A DNA stretch of 64,000 nt from Knoxdaviesia capensis. Its lineage: Eukaryota > Ascomycota > Sordariomycetes > Microascales > Gondwanamycetaceae. The position numbers were made by a program, and so were the translations under genes. Of this stretch, positions 1-12,600 are shown piece by piece. The notes below the pieces were generated by a model. The model did not search any database. It saw only the letters and a list, made by a program, of their open reading frames with translations, and had not been told where the DNA came from. Every line of letters starts with the position of its first letter. Positions within the stretch are counted from its first letter, which is position 1. The stretch is from the NCBI GenBank assembly GCA_001510575.1, contig LNGK01000008.1, positions 3,419,435 to 3,483,434 on the forward strand. Direction: 5' to 3'.

Positions 1-1545
1 CGTGTGGGAGCGGGGCACTGTCACATTCACTAGTCTCAGTGACCGTTGTCACGTATCCTGGAGCTGAAGCGTCTTGCCATGCGAGCAAGTGTATGGTGGG
101 AGATGAGATTAGGACTATTCTAGAGAGCAGGAGAAGAAAAGCTAAACTTAGAGTTGCCATGCCATGCGTGTGAATTTAGGTTCTTGACTTGAGGCAAGCG
201 CTCGTAACTCGCCTACGCTGATCTCTCGCTCTCGTGCTCTTCTACCCCTTCATTTCGAACTTTGTGAATTCAAGGGAACAGCATGAGCAATAGATAGAGG
301 CAACAGGTTGGGCTAAAAGGTGGGATCCGATTGTGGTGCGAGACTTGCCAATGAAAAAAATGATCAGGCCGCCGAGTCTTGCCAGCCAGCCATACAATCA
401 CACTCAAGCGACGATTGTCATAGATCTCACTCACGCACTCACGCATGACCCAAGCCTGGGAACACACCCCATCCCGGGAAACCTGGGGTTGGGAAGGAAA
501 AAAGATAATCCCAGTCCCAAGACAGAGAACAAATACGTCCCTACCCTACCAGATAAGACAGCCTTGGACATGCTGTGCAGCATGTTAAGTAAGGCAGATA
601 TGTCGAGGAGCTGGAGGCACGCGAGGGGGCGTTCTGTCGTTTGGACAGCTACCTTGCTAGGTAAGAGCGTTTCCGCCTTCTCTACTCGACTTTAACGTGC
701 ATATTTACACGACTTCATAGAGAGAAGACTATCTTCCTCGGCCAGGGATTAGTTGCCACCGCCAGTCTATGAATAGCAGGCCATTCGTCTGTCTCCCATC
801 CTCGTATCACAGAGCGTGCACCCCATGTGCGCAACCACATAGTACACCGATATTTCTTTGCCCCCACCGCCACATACACACCCCGGAATGATTATCTTTC
901 TCCATGTTATAGCTGCTAGTCAAGAGCTTACGGGTAGTGTGTTATCTCCAATGAATGCTGGTCTGGTCTCGGTATCAGGGCCCCAGAAACGACACGAAAG
1001 GACACAGACGGGCGGGGGGGCGGGCGGGCGATATCTAAGCTTTGGCATGCCTGTAATGTGAACATGGCATCTTCACACACACCAGTTGGGTTGGGATAAG
1101 AAGGCATTCCAACATGCCACTAGATCTCCCGAGCTCGGGCTTGGGTAGATGCTACCTTACCTGCCAGGTCGAGTCGGTCCTGGTCTTAGCGGCTGTTATA
1201 CTTATACGTTCACGTTGGGTGAAGTTAATCCTCCGACGTGCACGGTATCGTATCGGAGAGGGATCAGTGACGGCCGGGGGTGGCTCTCTCTTTTTGTGAG
1301 TGCTCGCGGTTCCGATAATGATTGAGCCCACCCACACACAGAAACACTTCCGGTGTGTTAACCTTGATACAACGAACCAACGTTGGGGTGATAGGCTCCC
1401 ACCCCATGACCTCCAACAGGCCTTGATACCGATATTTGCAACAAAACGCTCTATGCTACTGCAATGGGAGCTAAACGATCAGCCAGACTACAAGCAATCC
1501 AACGTCTCCTCCCATATAGAGTTCTAAAGCTCATTCACTCAATCA
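1..1545. other. intergenic, no gene seen
   Basis: Only short open frames with no recognisable domain are present on either strand. There is no coding-like composition, no tRNA and no repeat of note. It is probably distal promoter of the transporter gene at 2724 or the flank of a gene outside the window. Confidence 0.5.
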
Positions 1546-1549
1546 TATA

Positions 1550-2723
1550 TTAAAGCCACCACATTCCACGTCGAAATCTCTCTCTTTCACCATTCTCTCC
1601 GTCTCCCTCCAGCCTCACCAGACAACAACCAGCAGCAACGAGATAAATTTAGAAGCTCACCAATCGACGAGTCACGCACTACAAAAGGTACGACAGAACA
1701 TCTGAATCAGTGCTGCAGCACGCATATCATCGTCACTTTCAGAGTCTTTCCCCCCTAGCACCTTTCGATCCACTACTGTTCGAGTTTGCCCAAAGCTTTC
1801 TTATCAGCACCGAAGCCCCACGCACCAAGTTCCCGTTTTTCCCTCTCCTCCTTTTTCTCCCACCCACTATAAACTTTAGCGACCATCATAGGAAAAGCCA
1901 AGGGTTCCGCTTGTCACTGTACTCACTGTCCCGCCCCCTAAGCAGAGTATGTCTCAGTGAATATATTTTTTTTCTTCGTGGCTTCGTTGTCTTGATAGTG
2001 TCTTGAATCGAAAATAGCACAACCACCAGGAATTCCCTCTTTCGACTCAAGCCCAGATATTGGAGAAAGCACCTGTTTAGCTAAGAGGGAAGAGGTCACC
2101 GAGTTACACATCTCAAAGATACCTGTTCACCACACCCCCAGTGGCCAGTGCTACCTAGGGCCTACCACCTTAATCTTCATAGCACTTTATTTTATCCCGG
2201 ACAGCCATTCCCACTAATTTCTCTTAACCCTCTGCCATTATCTGCTCCTTCCAATACTCCCCTGGTGTGCCGTTCCTGCCCTTTCAATCTTATCCTATCT
2301 GGTTCCTTCCATTAATTGGGAGAACTTATATCTTCTCGTGTCTTCCCCCCTCGACGTGGTTTTATTCTTTTTTTTTTGTTCTTGAACGCGATTCTTCTCT
2401 TTCCCTTCTTCCCATCCTTTCTCTTCAACCCCCTCTTCCTCTTCTCGAAATCCTTTTCTTCTTTTCCTCTAACCTCTAATTCCTCTGATACCCCTCCATC
2501 TTCTCTCTTCCTGACATTCTTCTTGTCCCCTATGCCCAACCCACTCTTCAATTGATCCTTCTCTCGACCTACACCTAATAGTAATATATCCATTCTTCCT
2601 CTCAGCAATTATACTTACAGTACTCTCTCTCCCTATTCACGTACTTTTAGCAGATCTCTTGTCTTCGCCAATCCACCTCTGAACTTTTCCAGCCAGATCT
2701 ACTAGCAAAGGCGAGCCGTAATA
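1550..2723 (+). promoter_or_regulatory. pyrimidine-rich upstream region / leader of the UNC93-like gene
   Basis: The plus strand is dominated by C and T over about 1.1 kb, with many TTCTTCC and CTCTC runs, and this ends at the ATG at 2724. In fungi such CT-rich tracts mark core promoters and 5' leaders on the coding strand, so the transcription start is probably within this tract. The same asymmetry precedes several other genes in the window. The exact start site cannot be read, and a leader intron is possible. Confidence 0.5.
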
Positions 2724-4396
2724 ATGTCCGACGAGAAGGTCTTTGCCGAAGCTCCGGCCGTCAGCCCCCTGGCGGAAGAACATGTTATTCCTGCCCGCCC
2801 TGCCGGATGGCAGTACAAGGGCTTCCGTGTCTTCGGTCGTGAGCTGTGGTATGCCTCGCCCAAGGTGCAGCTGTTCATGGTCGCCATGGTGTGCTTCTTA
2901 TGCCCTGGTATGTTCAACGCCATCAACGGAATGGGTGGTGGTGGCCAGGTCGACACGCGCCCATCCAATGACGCCAACACTGCTCTGTACAGCACCTTCG
3001 CTGTTGTTGCCTTCTTTGCCGGTACGATCACCAACGTGCTCGGCGTGCGTCTGACTCTGTCTCTGGGCGGCATCGGATACTGCGTCTACGTTGCTGCTTT
3101 CCTCTGCTACAACCACACCAAGAACTACGGCTTCATTGTCTTCTCTGGTGCTCTCCTTGGAGTGTGCGCTGGTCTGCTGTGGACTGCTCAGGGTGCTATT
3201 ATGATGTCCTACCCTCCCGAGAACAGCAAGGGTCGCTACATTTCGTGGTTCTGGATGATCTTCAACCTCGGTGCCGTTATTGGATCGTTTGTGAGTTCTC
3301 CCCTAATCTGCGGTTTTCCGCCCAGGAGCTCGATAAATTTGTGGGTCTGTAGCTAACAACATGACTTTATTTTCACTTCGTTAGATCCCTCTTGGCCAGA
3401 ACATCAACAACCGCACTGGCAATGTCACCGACGGCACCTATGCTGGCTTCATTGTTCTCATGTTCTGCGGTGCCCTTTTGGCTCTTGCCCTCTGCAATGC
3501 CACCAACGTCATCCGCGAGGACGGCAGCAAGGTCATCATGATGAAGAACCCCACCTGGAAGACTGAGTTCATCGGTCTCTTCCAGACCCTGATCAACGAC
3601 CCGTGGATTGTGCTCCTCTTCCCGCTTTTCATGAGCTCCAACACTTTCTACACCTACCAGCTGAACGACATGAACGCCCCTCACTTCACCACCCGCGCTC
3701 GCTCTCTCAACAACCTCCTGTACTGGCTTGCTCAGATCATCGGTGCCCTCGTTTGGGGATACGCCTTGGATGCTCCTTGGTTGAGCCGCTCTGTCCGCGC
3801 CAAGGTCTCGTTCATCTCCCTTACTGTTATCACCATGGCCATCTGGGGAGGTGGCTGGGCCTGGCAGAGCAAGCAGGTGACCCGTGAGGTCGCCACTGCT
3901 GACGAGGACGGCATCTACAAGGTTGACTGGAATGATGGCAGCGATTACATTGCTCCCATGTTCCTCTTCTTCTTCTACGGCGTGTTCGATTCTCTCTGGC
4001 AGACCTCCATCTACTGGTACATGGGATCGCTCTCCAACTCCAGCCGCAAGGCTGCCAACCTGGCCGGTTTCTACAAGTCTCTCCAGTCGGCCATGGCTGC
4101 TGTCTTCTGGCGCCTTGACAACCTGGGCACTTCCTACGATGCCATGTTCGGTGCTACTGTAAGTCAATTTCTAACCACGTTATGTTTCACTACTCACTCC
4201 CCCACCGAGAAATTGAAACTAACCTCATTCTCTCTTCTTTGCGATATAGTGGGGATTCCTCGGTGCCGGTATCATCTTCGCTGCCCCTGTTATCTTCCTC
4301 AAGATCCAGGACACCATCCCCGTCGAGGAGGATCTCAAGTTCAGCGACGAGACTCTTGCTGATGTCGGCGTCGATAAGGATGAGAAGTCCGTGTAA
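2724..4396 (+). CDS. UNC93-like (DUF895) major-facilitator membrane transporter
   Basis: Three exons are clear: 2724-3290, 3385-4158 and 4250-4396. The introns 3291-3384 (GTGAGT..TTAG) and 4159-4249 (GTAAGT..ATAG) are both phase 0. The product is 495 aa. After a ~45-residue cytosolic N-terminus there are about 11-12 hydrophobic segments, from VQLFMVAMVCFLCPGMFNAI near residue 50 to a last one near 460, and an acidic C-terminal tail ending KDEKSV. The early motif FNAINGMGGGG and the SYPPENSKGRYISWFW stretch fit the fungal UNC93/DUF895 branch of the MFS. The substrate of these fungal proteins is not established; a plasma- or organelle-membrane location is inferred. Codon use is strongly C-ending, suggesting good expression. 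It converges with the F-box gene. Confidence 0.9.
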
Positions 4397-5510
4397 AGCA
4401 CTGCTTGTGTTTCAACTTCTTCTCACGCCTCCCCTACGTACTCGACTCTTCTATTCTTTTATTTCCTTTTAGCTGGATTTGGACGGATTCCTCTATACCG
4501 AGCTTTGATGCGCTTGACCTTTTTTTTGCTTTTAATCTATTCCAATATGTTTGCGTTTGGTGGAGCGTTTAAATAGCACTCATAATTCTGGAAAAAGTCT
4601 TATATTTTCCTAGAACACGGTGGCTGATGATGATACGGGAAGCCAAGCCAGAGCCGGGCTCCCTAATGATCTGAGGAAGGAGAAATATTTCCCATATTTT
4701 GACAGAGTAGCCAACATACTAGCTATCCTCTGACATTTTCTTTCAGTGGTTTCTATTTTTATCCATGGTGATGTGTATACCTTTGAGAGTTTAACCATTA
4801 ATGCTCTAAATGATATGTCATGAGCTTGAATCTCCTTGTTATTTCTTGATGGGGGTTCAACTCTATGCATTTTTTCCTAATGTTTTCTTGAGAGTGCATG
4901 GTAAAGCAAAAGTTGATCGAGCAAGTCAGTGCGAGTAACTTCCGCTTTGCGGCCGTCAAAAATTCCAATTAGAAAGAAAACAGTCAAGTTTCCCAATCTT
5001 CAAACAGAGAGGGGTGGGTGGTGTCAATCTGAATGAGTTGTGGTTAAGCCCCCCCCCCCCAAGGAACTCCAGATCCCTTATTAAGAGAAGCAAGACTAAA
5101 AAGAACTCGGAGAGCTAGGAAAACTTGAGCTAGGAGAAAGGGGAATTATAGGAAGAGATTTGGAAACATCTAAGTGAACCCGTCTTAGAAACCTCAGTCG
5201 TCCGTATTCCTAGAGGAAAGAGAGAATAAACAGCAGAACGAGAAGAAAAGAGAATTAAAGGAACAAAAAGTCAATTTCACCATCACCTGTATTCATCATG
5301 CCTGGCAATCTAACCTGCCAGGTCTGAAAAAAAGGAATAACTAAAAGCTACCAAGGGACAAGAGAAATCGAAAGGAGTCTGGAAAGAAGAGAAAGCGAAG
5401 GAAAACTAGCGCGGAAGCCGGAACCCGAAAGGCGAAAGGGGAAGCAAAAGAACGAGAGCAATGGGAAAGAGGAAAGGGCATGTTCCATAGCCGGCTCAGT
5501 AGCGATTCCA
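4397..5510. other. convergent intergenic region
   Basis: This holds the 3' ends of the transporter (+) and the F-box gene (-). A C-run lies near 5049-5059. A perfect 7-bp hairpin (CCTGGCA/TGCCAGG, 5301-5307 with 5316-5322) is followed by an A-run. The plus strand is purine-rich from about 5080 to 5470. No coding sequence is visible. Confidence 0.5.
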
Positions 5511-8162
5511 CTAATACACCGGGGCCGGAAGGAACAGCGCCTTTGTCTCTATCGGCATATAAGGCTGGCGCTTCCGCTCGGACACCGCCATATGCACCAG
5601 GCGAACCTCCGGGTTCCGCTCGTTGGCATCAAGGAACGACTCCAGCTCGTCGCGGTACGAGACGCCATGGCACAGTGTAAGCGTCTTCAGATTCGGAAAG
5701 TTCGAGACGGATTTGCCAAGAATCTCGCAGAGCGGGAGCCGGGACGGCGGCGGCTCGTGCGGCATGGGCGCCAGAGTGCTGGGCGGGTTGAAGACACTGA
5801 CGTAGCTCTTGATGTCTTCCTCGTCGTCCGTGTAGTCATTTGTGTCAAGCACGGGCGGCGTGTTCACGAAGTTGCCCGCACTGAATGAGGCGGCCGTGTA
5901 CCAGCGCTCCTTGGCCGGCTGCTGCAAGCCCTGTCCCGGTGTGTTCTTCTTGGCCTCCTTGTTGGAATGCACAAACACCTTGTATGAGCCGGGCTTGATC
6001 TCGGGCAGGCGGTACAGGTGGCCAGTGAAGTTCTTATACCCAATGAGTGCGCCACGCTTGCTAGCCTCCCGACGGTCACCAAACTCATACCGGAAATCAA
6101 TGATAAGGTCGGTGAGCTTGCGGGCCCGGCGCATCAGCCGGGCCAAAAAGCCGTGGTACAAGATCTGGAGTTCATCGGGCTGGGCACCGGAACACAGTGA
6201 CAGAGAGAGCCGGTTGAGGCCTCCAAACGTGTACATGAGAGCATCGCACTCGTCTTGATTCACGGGGACAAAGGATGCCGGGGAGAGCCCCGGACGAATC
6301 CGGGTCATGGACTGCCGAGACTCTTTGGTGTTTGAAATGCTTCGGAAGTCAACAACAAGAGCTTTGATCGGCACCTGGGACTCCAACGCCGCCATACAGA
6401 CGGCAATGAGCCCGTGGTCGTATCCCTTCGGGATGGGAGGACCGTCAACCGTGGCAGTGCTGAAGCGAACAGGAAGAACACCCAGCGGCATTCGTTGGTC
6501 ATCCGGAAAGTTCCAAGAGACGGGTCCACCGTAGCGGACCTTCTTCATGGTATCATACTTCGGTCCGTAGCTGGGGCCGTGGTAGGGATTGAAATGGTTC
6601 GAAAGAGGCATCCAGTGGTTGGTCAGAACCACACAATTGAGATTCGGAAACGATTTGAGGGCCGATGAGATGGACCGGATATCAGCATGGCTCGACATGT
6701 TCCTATCCAAGGCCCGCTTTCGTTCGTTCCATGCCTTTTGTCGTTTTGCCAGGGCCTTGTTTCGGGGGGGCGGCCCAAAATTGTCAAAGGTGTGGATCAG
6801 CGCCTCTACACCGGTTCCAAGCACCGCAACCGGGGCTATAAATCCAGCCTGCTGCGTATGGGGTCCAGCGTGCTGTTGGTGGTACAGTTCCTGCTGTTGT
6901 TGGTAGAACTCCTGCATCTGCGATATGTGATGAGCCAGTTGGTTGAACTGGTGAGTCTGGGTCAGAACCTGATTGTGATTCGGATTCTGCTGGACCGCCA
7001 GATGCACGATGCTCTGCTCCAGGAAACTGACCAGACCAAAGTAGAACTGGATCATGGCAATTGGCATCCCCGGGAATGACGCCAGTTGTGCGTGCTGCTG
7101 TTGCAGCTGCTGCAGCACATGTTGAGCTTGAGGAAATGGGGGCAGTTCGGGGGGGTTGGGTAGGCCCTGTAGGGCTTGGTGAGAGTTCATCCGGTGTTGG
7201 TCGATCATCTCGATGGTGCCCCGGAGTTGGGTCATTGCCTGTGTCGATGTCGTGATAATTTGAACCGGCAGCTGTATCTGTTGCAACACCTGGCCGAACT
7301 GGTTCTGGAACTGGTTCATATATTGAATCGCTTCCAAGAGAATGTGGATGGCCGGCTGTTGCTGCTGATTATCCGGCTGTTGCTCTTGCAGCAGCTGCTG
7401 ATGCTGGAGTTGCTGTTGTAGGAGGCGCCCCAACTGTTCCTGTTGGCCCTCGACGGTCAAGATTTGCTGGGCACCCGGATGGTACTCGATGGGGAGAGGG
7501 GCCGAACGACTGAATGGAGGATAATAAACGCCGTTGTGGATAATCTCCCGAACATGGTGACGCAGTTTGTCGCTCTCACAAATGTTTTTCACAACCTCCA
7601 TGTCTTCGGGGTGGCCCGACACGTACACCCGATGGAACACAATAGGGGTCACGATGTCGTGGAAACGGCGGGAAGCCAGTCTCAGGTTCTTGAGGTCTCG
7701 CTTGTACAGAAATTCGGCAATGCAAACGAACATCTCCGGCGGAAGAGACATGATGATGCTCTCACGAACGCAATAGTAAGAGGACCCCGATGCCGGCTTC
7801 AGTGTGAGCTTTTGCAGACGCCCAGAGACGGAGCTCGTTTTCTGGTAGAGAACCAAAGGCGGCTTCGCCAACGCAGCAATATCGGGAGGAGACGCCGACC
7901 CAGTATTGTAAAAATGGTGGGAGCCAAGATAATGCAAGCTACCACCCGCTGGTAGTATTGGAGCATTCTCGGGCTCCCGATTATCCGCCATGGTCGAAGT
8001 GGTCGGATTCGGGGTGGAGGCCGAAGTGGATGACATAGTGGGGGCACCTCGGGGCCGGAGGGGCAGGCTGGCGGGGGTGGTGGGGGTGGCAGCAGCGATT
8101 CTAGCTTGTAAAAAAGACGGTATCGATCGAGGGCCTGAGGTTCGGTAATGGAAGTTATCCAT
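5511..8162 (-). CDS. F-box protein with a large Gln-rich insert
   Basis: A single open frame gives 883 aa from the ATG at 8162 (MDNFHYRTSG). The frame stays open 54 codons further, to 8324, but that stretch reads like untranslated DNA and contains a possible leader intron (GTCAGT..AAAG), so I prefer 8162. Residues 1-135 are low-complexity. An F-box is at about 139-180 (SLPPEMFVCIAEFLYKRDLK, then NLRLASRRFHDIV). Residues ~232-438 are Gln-rich with short poly-Q runs and helical heptad-like spacing. The C-terminal ~400 residues contain scattered leucine-rich strands such as SFPNLNCVVLTNHW and NFPNLKTLTLCHG. By family knowledge it would bind Skp1 in an SCF ubiquitin ligase, with the C-terminus choosing substrates; the substrate is unknown. 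Confidence 0.8.
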   Translation of the reverse strand: MDNFHYRTSGPRSIPSFLQARIAAATPTTPASLPLRPRGAPTMSSTSASTPNPTTSTMADNREPENAPILPAGGSLHYLGSHHFYNTGSASPPDIAALAKPPLVLYQKTSSVSGRLQKLTLKPASGSSYYCVRESIIMSLPPEMFVCIAEFLYKRDLKNLRLASRRFHDIVTPIVFHRVYVSGHPEDMEVVKNICESDKLRHHVREIIHNGVYYPPFSRSAPLPIEYHPGAQQILTVEGQQEQLGRLLQQQLQHQQLLQEQQPDNQQQQPAIHILLEAIQYMNQFQNQFGQVLQQIQLPVQIITTSTQAMTQLRGTIEMIDQHRMNSHQALQGLPNPPELPPFPQAQHVLQQLQQQHAQLASFPGMPIAMIQFYFGLVSFLEQSIVHLAVQQNPNHNQVLTQTHQFNQLAHHISQMQEFYQQQQELYHQQHAGPHTQQAGFIAPVAVLGTGVEALIHTFDNFGPPPRNKALAKRQKAWNERKRALDRNMSSHADIRSISSALKSFPNLNCVVLTNHWMPLSNHFNPYHGPSYGPKYDTMKKVRYGGPVSWNFPDDQRMPLGVLPVRFSTATVDGPPIPKGYDHGLIAVCMAALESQVPIKALVVDFRSISNTKESRQSMTRIRPGLSPASFVPVNQDECDALMYTFGGLNRLSLSLCSGAQPDELQILYHGFLARLMRRARKLTDLIIDFRYEFGDRREASKRGALIGYKNFTGHLYRLPEIKPGSYKVFVHSNKEAKKNTPGQGLQQPAKERWYTAASFSAGNFVNTPPVLDTNDYTDDEEDIKSYVSVFNPPSTLAPMPHEPPPSRLPLCEILGKSVSNFPNLKTLTLCHGVSYRDELESFLDANERNPEVRLVHMAVSERKRQPYMPIETKALFLPAPVY

Positions 8163-9625
8163 GTCCGGGCAAAAGGGAAACGAGATTGGAAAAATGACTT
8201 TGGCATTATGTATAAAATTAGCATGTCGGCCTCCAGTTACTACGAGAAGTGTACTGACCTTGCTAGCAATGCACTTTGGTTGAAAACCAAGGCGGCATTC
8301 CAGGCCAGACGAAGGATATCCCACGAACGAGGGAGATAGCAGGCTGGAGAAACCGAAACAAGGGAAACGAGTTAGTAGGAGAAAGAGGTGTATCGGTCGT
8401 TGGGGTGTAGCCGAAAATTAATCTTGAGATGGGTCCCTCGCGTTGACTGATATATCGTCGAAATAAGCTTGACAGCTAAGCTGGGGCAGAGAAGCAGCGG
8501 GGAGGGGGGGCTGGATGAGGGGAAGAAGAACAGGGGAGCTGTGATTAATCCCAAGAGGGAAGCGAGAATGATAAGAGGCATCCAAGACAGCAATATCAGG
8601 ACTGAAACACACTCACCGGGAAGAGAACTGGGCAGAGACCGTAGAGCTTGTAAGGCAAACTGTTGGTCTTGACCTTGGGTGGAGGAAAGAAGATGGTAAG
8701 TGTTGTGCAGAGAATCTAAATAGGATCAAGAGGCAGAACAGAAATCGAGGAGAGCGGCTGGAAGAAATGGGGGAACCGGAGGAGCAGAGCTAGAGATGGA
8801 AACCCAGAAAGAGGCCGTTCTCAGAGGCCAAACCAATGTGGTCTGAGGGCCAATCAAACGAACTTGTACGTTATGATTTATTCAAACAAGGTGCATGAGG
8901 CCTGCAGCAGAGCTCAGTTGGCCAGTTCTGCCCGCAAAATAGAGATAAGAACAAGAATACTAACTACCTATCCAGAGGATACGATGTGAGACTGGATACT
9001 GGCCCAGAGATATTGAAAGGAGAAGATAGGTAAAGCTATTCTTGCTGCCTCTACATATAAACGAACTGAGAGAGGGGATAAAAAGTCTATCAGATCTACG
9101 ATGGCTACAAGAGCTTTTTCTAAAGAGAACAGGGGAAGAAAGTCACACAAGAGCTAACAAAGAGCAAACAACACGAAAGGATTTTTCATATTTCCCAAGT
9201 CGTTCTTATGCATGCAGTATACCACAGGAAAATTCATAGGCGCATATGGTTAGCTCCCTTGGAGCTATCACGATATCTCTCGTGTCCGGCATAGATAGCC
9301 CTCACATGAAGACCAGTGTCAAAGTTGGAGAGTAAATTAACGATGAGGAGCATCTCTCGTAACATAGTCCGCCAGATTTCACCTCACAATCAAGTACAGC
9401 TTTGCAATTGGAAACAAGTGTCAAATATTACAAACGCGACTGCATGGCCCAACAGCTTCTTCGGGTCAGTTGCGGCCGCACGCATCCTTAAACGAGGTGC
9501 TAGACGCCGGGTAGTTTTCGTTGACCGCCCTACTTAGATACTTCCTATCAGTTACTGTCTCACTTATAAGTCCTACACAGTGCACTAACAGAATATTAGT
9601 ACCGGCTTGACAGACAGTCGCTTGG
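8163..9625. other. upstream region of the F-box gene, no gene seen
   Basis: The plus strand is purine-rich from about 8340 to 8830. On the minus strand this is the CT-rich promoter/leader signature expected upstream of the F-box gene. From 8830 to 9625 I see only short open frames with no similarity I recognise. Confidence 0.45.
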
Positions 9626-9638
9626 AACCCTAACCCTA
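9626..9638. repeat. telomere-like island, AACCCTAACCCTA
   Basis: Thirteen bases of perfect CCCTAA telomere-type repeat (TTAGGG on the other strand) lie in intergenic DNA, far from any gene. It is one of six such islands in the window. Confidence 0.8.
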
Positions 9639-12600
9639 TTCGGGAGGTAACATCACCGTGACTTTGGGTCGCAGAACTGGCCGGCAATTGAGGCCACTAC
9701 GATATGGGTGGGGCCATGAGTCCACCGTGCCGAGTGCTATCTCTCTTCCCAGTTCGTATCTTTCCACTGTAAATTAAGCAGAAACTCCTGAAATGTTTTC
9801 ATGTGGTTGGTAGTTTCGGGCCAACGGTCTCGGCCTCTCCTCTTCCTTCCCCTCCTCCCACTCCCTACCCAATGAGGCATCACTCTAGTAATGTGAATTG
9901 CACTGGCAAACTCATCACGATGTCGTCGTGAACATGGGGCCGCGTCCATAAGAACGAGGCTGGTGCTGTTGGATGCGAAGCGCCCGTCCGGAACAACGTG
10001 AACGAAGAGGGGTATCCCTCACGCCAGTCAACTGTTTCCCCCGCCCCGGAGTCAGGATTGATCCCCAACCCCCACATCCGGGCAGCTTCACGTCGCTCCT
10101 ATCCTCGCCGTCATCGGCTGGCCGATATATCCAGCCTCACGATGCAAGGTTGGGTGAGCCTGCACGCTCCACTACCCATCACACCGGCACTTTCTCTTTC
10201 TTTTGCTTGGCGGCGGCCACCAAGTTGACCAATTGAACAGACATAGAACTTCTCCGCTATCTTTCAATCTCTACACTCGTAGACGGCGCTGATATCACGA
10301 TGGAATCAATCCGCCGGCAGCTCACAGGTGAACTGCCGTTTCAATTTCCAACCGCCTTCGATGCCACCTCGCAAGGTCATCAGCAACACCCTATGTCTCA
10401 ATGATGTAAGGGCTCCCTGGATGGCTATGGCGACCCTTTTCTCAGACTGTTGGTTTTAGGCTTCTCGCACTGCCCCTGTGGTCACCAAACACCGCCTGCC
10501 ACGTGGGAAGTTCTGATCGGCCTGAGTGATGTTGGAGATGTTCGTTTTCAATCGCCATTCTACCCAAGTCATCGCGACAGGAAGCCCGGCGCTCTCTCGG
10601 GATACCGGTCTGGTGAACGCGGTGTCCGTTTCAGAGGCACCCATTACAGTTGCCTATGTGAGTTCTTCATGTATCTTCTCATCAAGGAAACGGAGTGGTG
10701 CATCGGACCACCTCTGATCCAAGCCCTTTCCACGATGTCCCGGCACAACTGGCCATATGCCAGAGAGTAAGGGTGCGATGATTCCCAAGCACTGAGAACT
10801 GTTGCCCTTGTCACTACGTTCGAATGTGCGAGTAGTTGCAAACCTTGTTATTGTTTGGCCATCAAGCTCCGTAGAGAAAACTCTCAAATTCTTGTCAGTC
10901 TCAGACAAGTATGCCCCTTTTCAGTGCGTTTCCGAACCTGTTCATATTTTTTCCGAGTGGTCTCAGGTTTCTGTGCCAGGAAACATCATGCCCAGGACAT
11001 CAGAACAGAGTCAGGCGGAGATACCAAGAATCGCGGGGGCTCGTCGTATCGTCGGCATCAACTGTCTCTCGGCAGTCACCTGTCACATAATCTCGATGCA
11101 ACAAGCGGGTATAACACTACCGCAATGCCCAGCTGACAGTGACGCCAGCCTCCCCGTCTGGAATTCTGAGAGCTCCTGATGCTTCCCGCTGAATATCTGG
11201 CAAAGTGGCCACCGGTTGACACCAACCAGTGACCCCAGTGAGCAAACCAGTCAGAATGTGTTGTGAAATCGGAGGCTGGAAGGATCAAGACGGAACGGCT
11301 CGCCGACTTGTTGAGAGAAGGCGATCGTTCTCTCTCAAGCTCGCAGAAAAAGCGCTGGCATGAGACTATTCCCATCGCCAAACGGGAACCTGTCAATTGG
11401 CCTAAGAAGTTCAAACTGGTCAATGAACAATAGCCCCTGACACTGCGCCACTGTTGACGCTCGTATCACCGGAAGTGTGCATTACAGTCATCTCTCGTCA
11501 ACCATTTGACGCTTCGCCAGCGTCTGGATGACGGCCTCCGTCGATAACCCGGAGTCCTGACGCAAGCTGGAATGTCTCAGGAGAATCTATAACCTCTCTA
11601 CTCGCCAAGTTTGGCTAGTAGATGCCCCAGCGATGACGAAGCAGTCCCCATTTCTCTAACGCCCTCCTTTTCATGTTCGGAGAACATCCCGAAAGGCTTG
11701 GTCGAATGAAGTCTTTTGTCTTCCAGAAGAAAGAGCGCCACGCCGTCGTGATCCTGTTCCCTCCTTCTGGCCGAAGGCCTAGACCACGCTATCTTCCCAG
11801 GAGGGCGCTTCCCCTTTTCTAGTGTCGGTCAATGGTGGATGAAAGCCCCCCCCAAAAAAAAGCCTCCGAATGGAGGCCCATCCGAGCACATTTTCAAAGT
11901 TCAGGAAGAAAAGACCGGCTGCCAAGAGCCGGACTTCATCGCACACTCTTGCTATGTCTTATGAGATTTTTTTTTCTTTCCACTTTTTATCCCCGGTGGA
12001 TGGTGGCCATCCCCACACCGGCGTCTGGCCTGGCGGATGGCCCGGCGTAAGACCGGGCGCTTCTATCTCCGGCTTCCTAAAACACTGGCGCTGTTCCAGT
12101 TTGTACTAGTTCAAGCCGCGCACATTCTTCCAGAGACATCACAGGAATGCAGGTTTGCTAGAATGAACAAGCCCAAAGATTCCCTTAGAGGTTTCATTAA
12201 AGCCATGCTTTGGGCTTTAGTGCAGTGGGCGGCTGTCGCTATCGCTAGCTCATCGACCTGAGGCATGTGTTCCTAGACCAGAGTCTAACTAGTACAATGA
12301 TCACAGGCGAATCGCTCAAGACAAACACGTTTCTGTCTATCGCCTGTACGAACATATCGGAAGCTCCTTCAGGTTCTGTGGTGGATGACGAAGAGACATG
12401 CGGAGCTATCACGAGTTTGGCGAGGAGTGCGATCAGGAGGCTGCCGGTCGGTCGCACTCTAACCGTTAGCTGGTTATTGAAGCTGATATGAGGTTAGACA
12501 CGGCGTGATATCACTGTCGGAATTCTGCTAAATCCGCCAGCCGTGTCTCTGGCTCTTGCAAAGACAAGTCAAACACGACCAGCCATAAGTTCCATAAGCA

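Noticed and set aside
3373..4167. 264-codon minus-strand open frame
   Set aside because: It lies opposite exon 2 of the transporter, whose conserved membrane segments and splice sites are clear.
8163..8324. 54-codon N-terminal extension of the F-box protein
   Set aside because: The extension has no conserved look and contains a likely leader intron; the ATG at 8162 is simpler.
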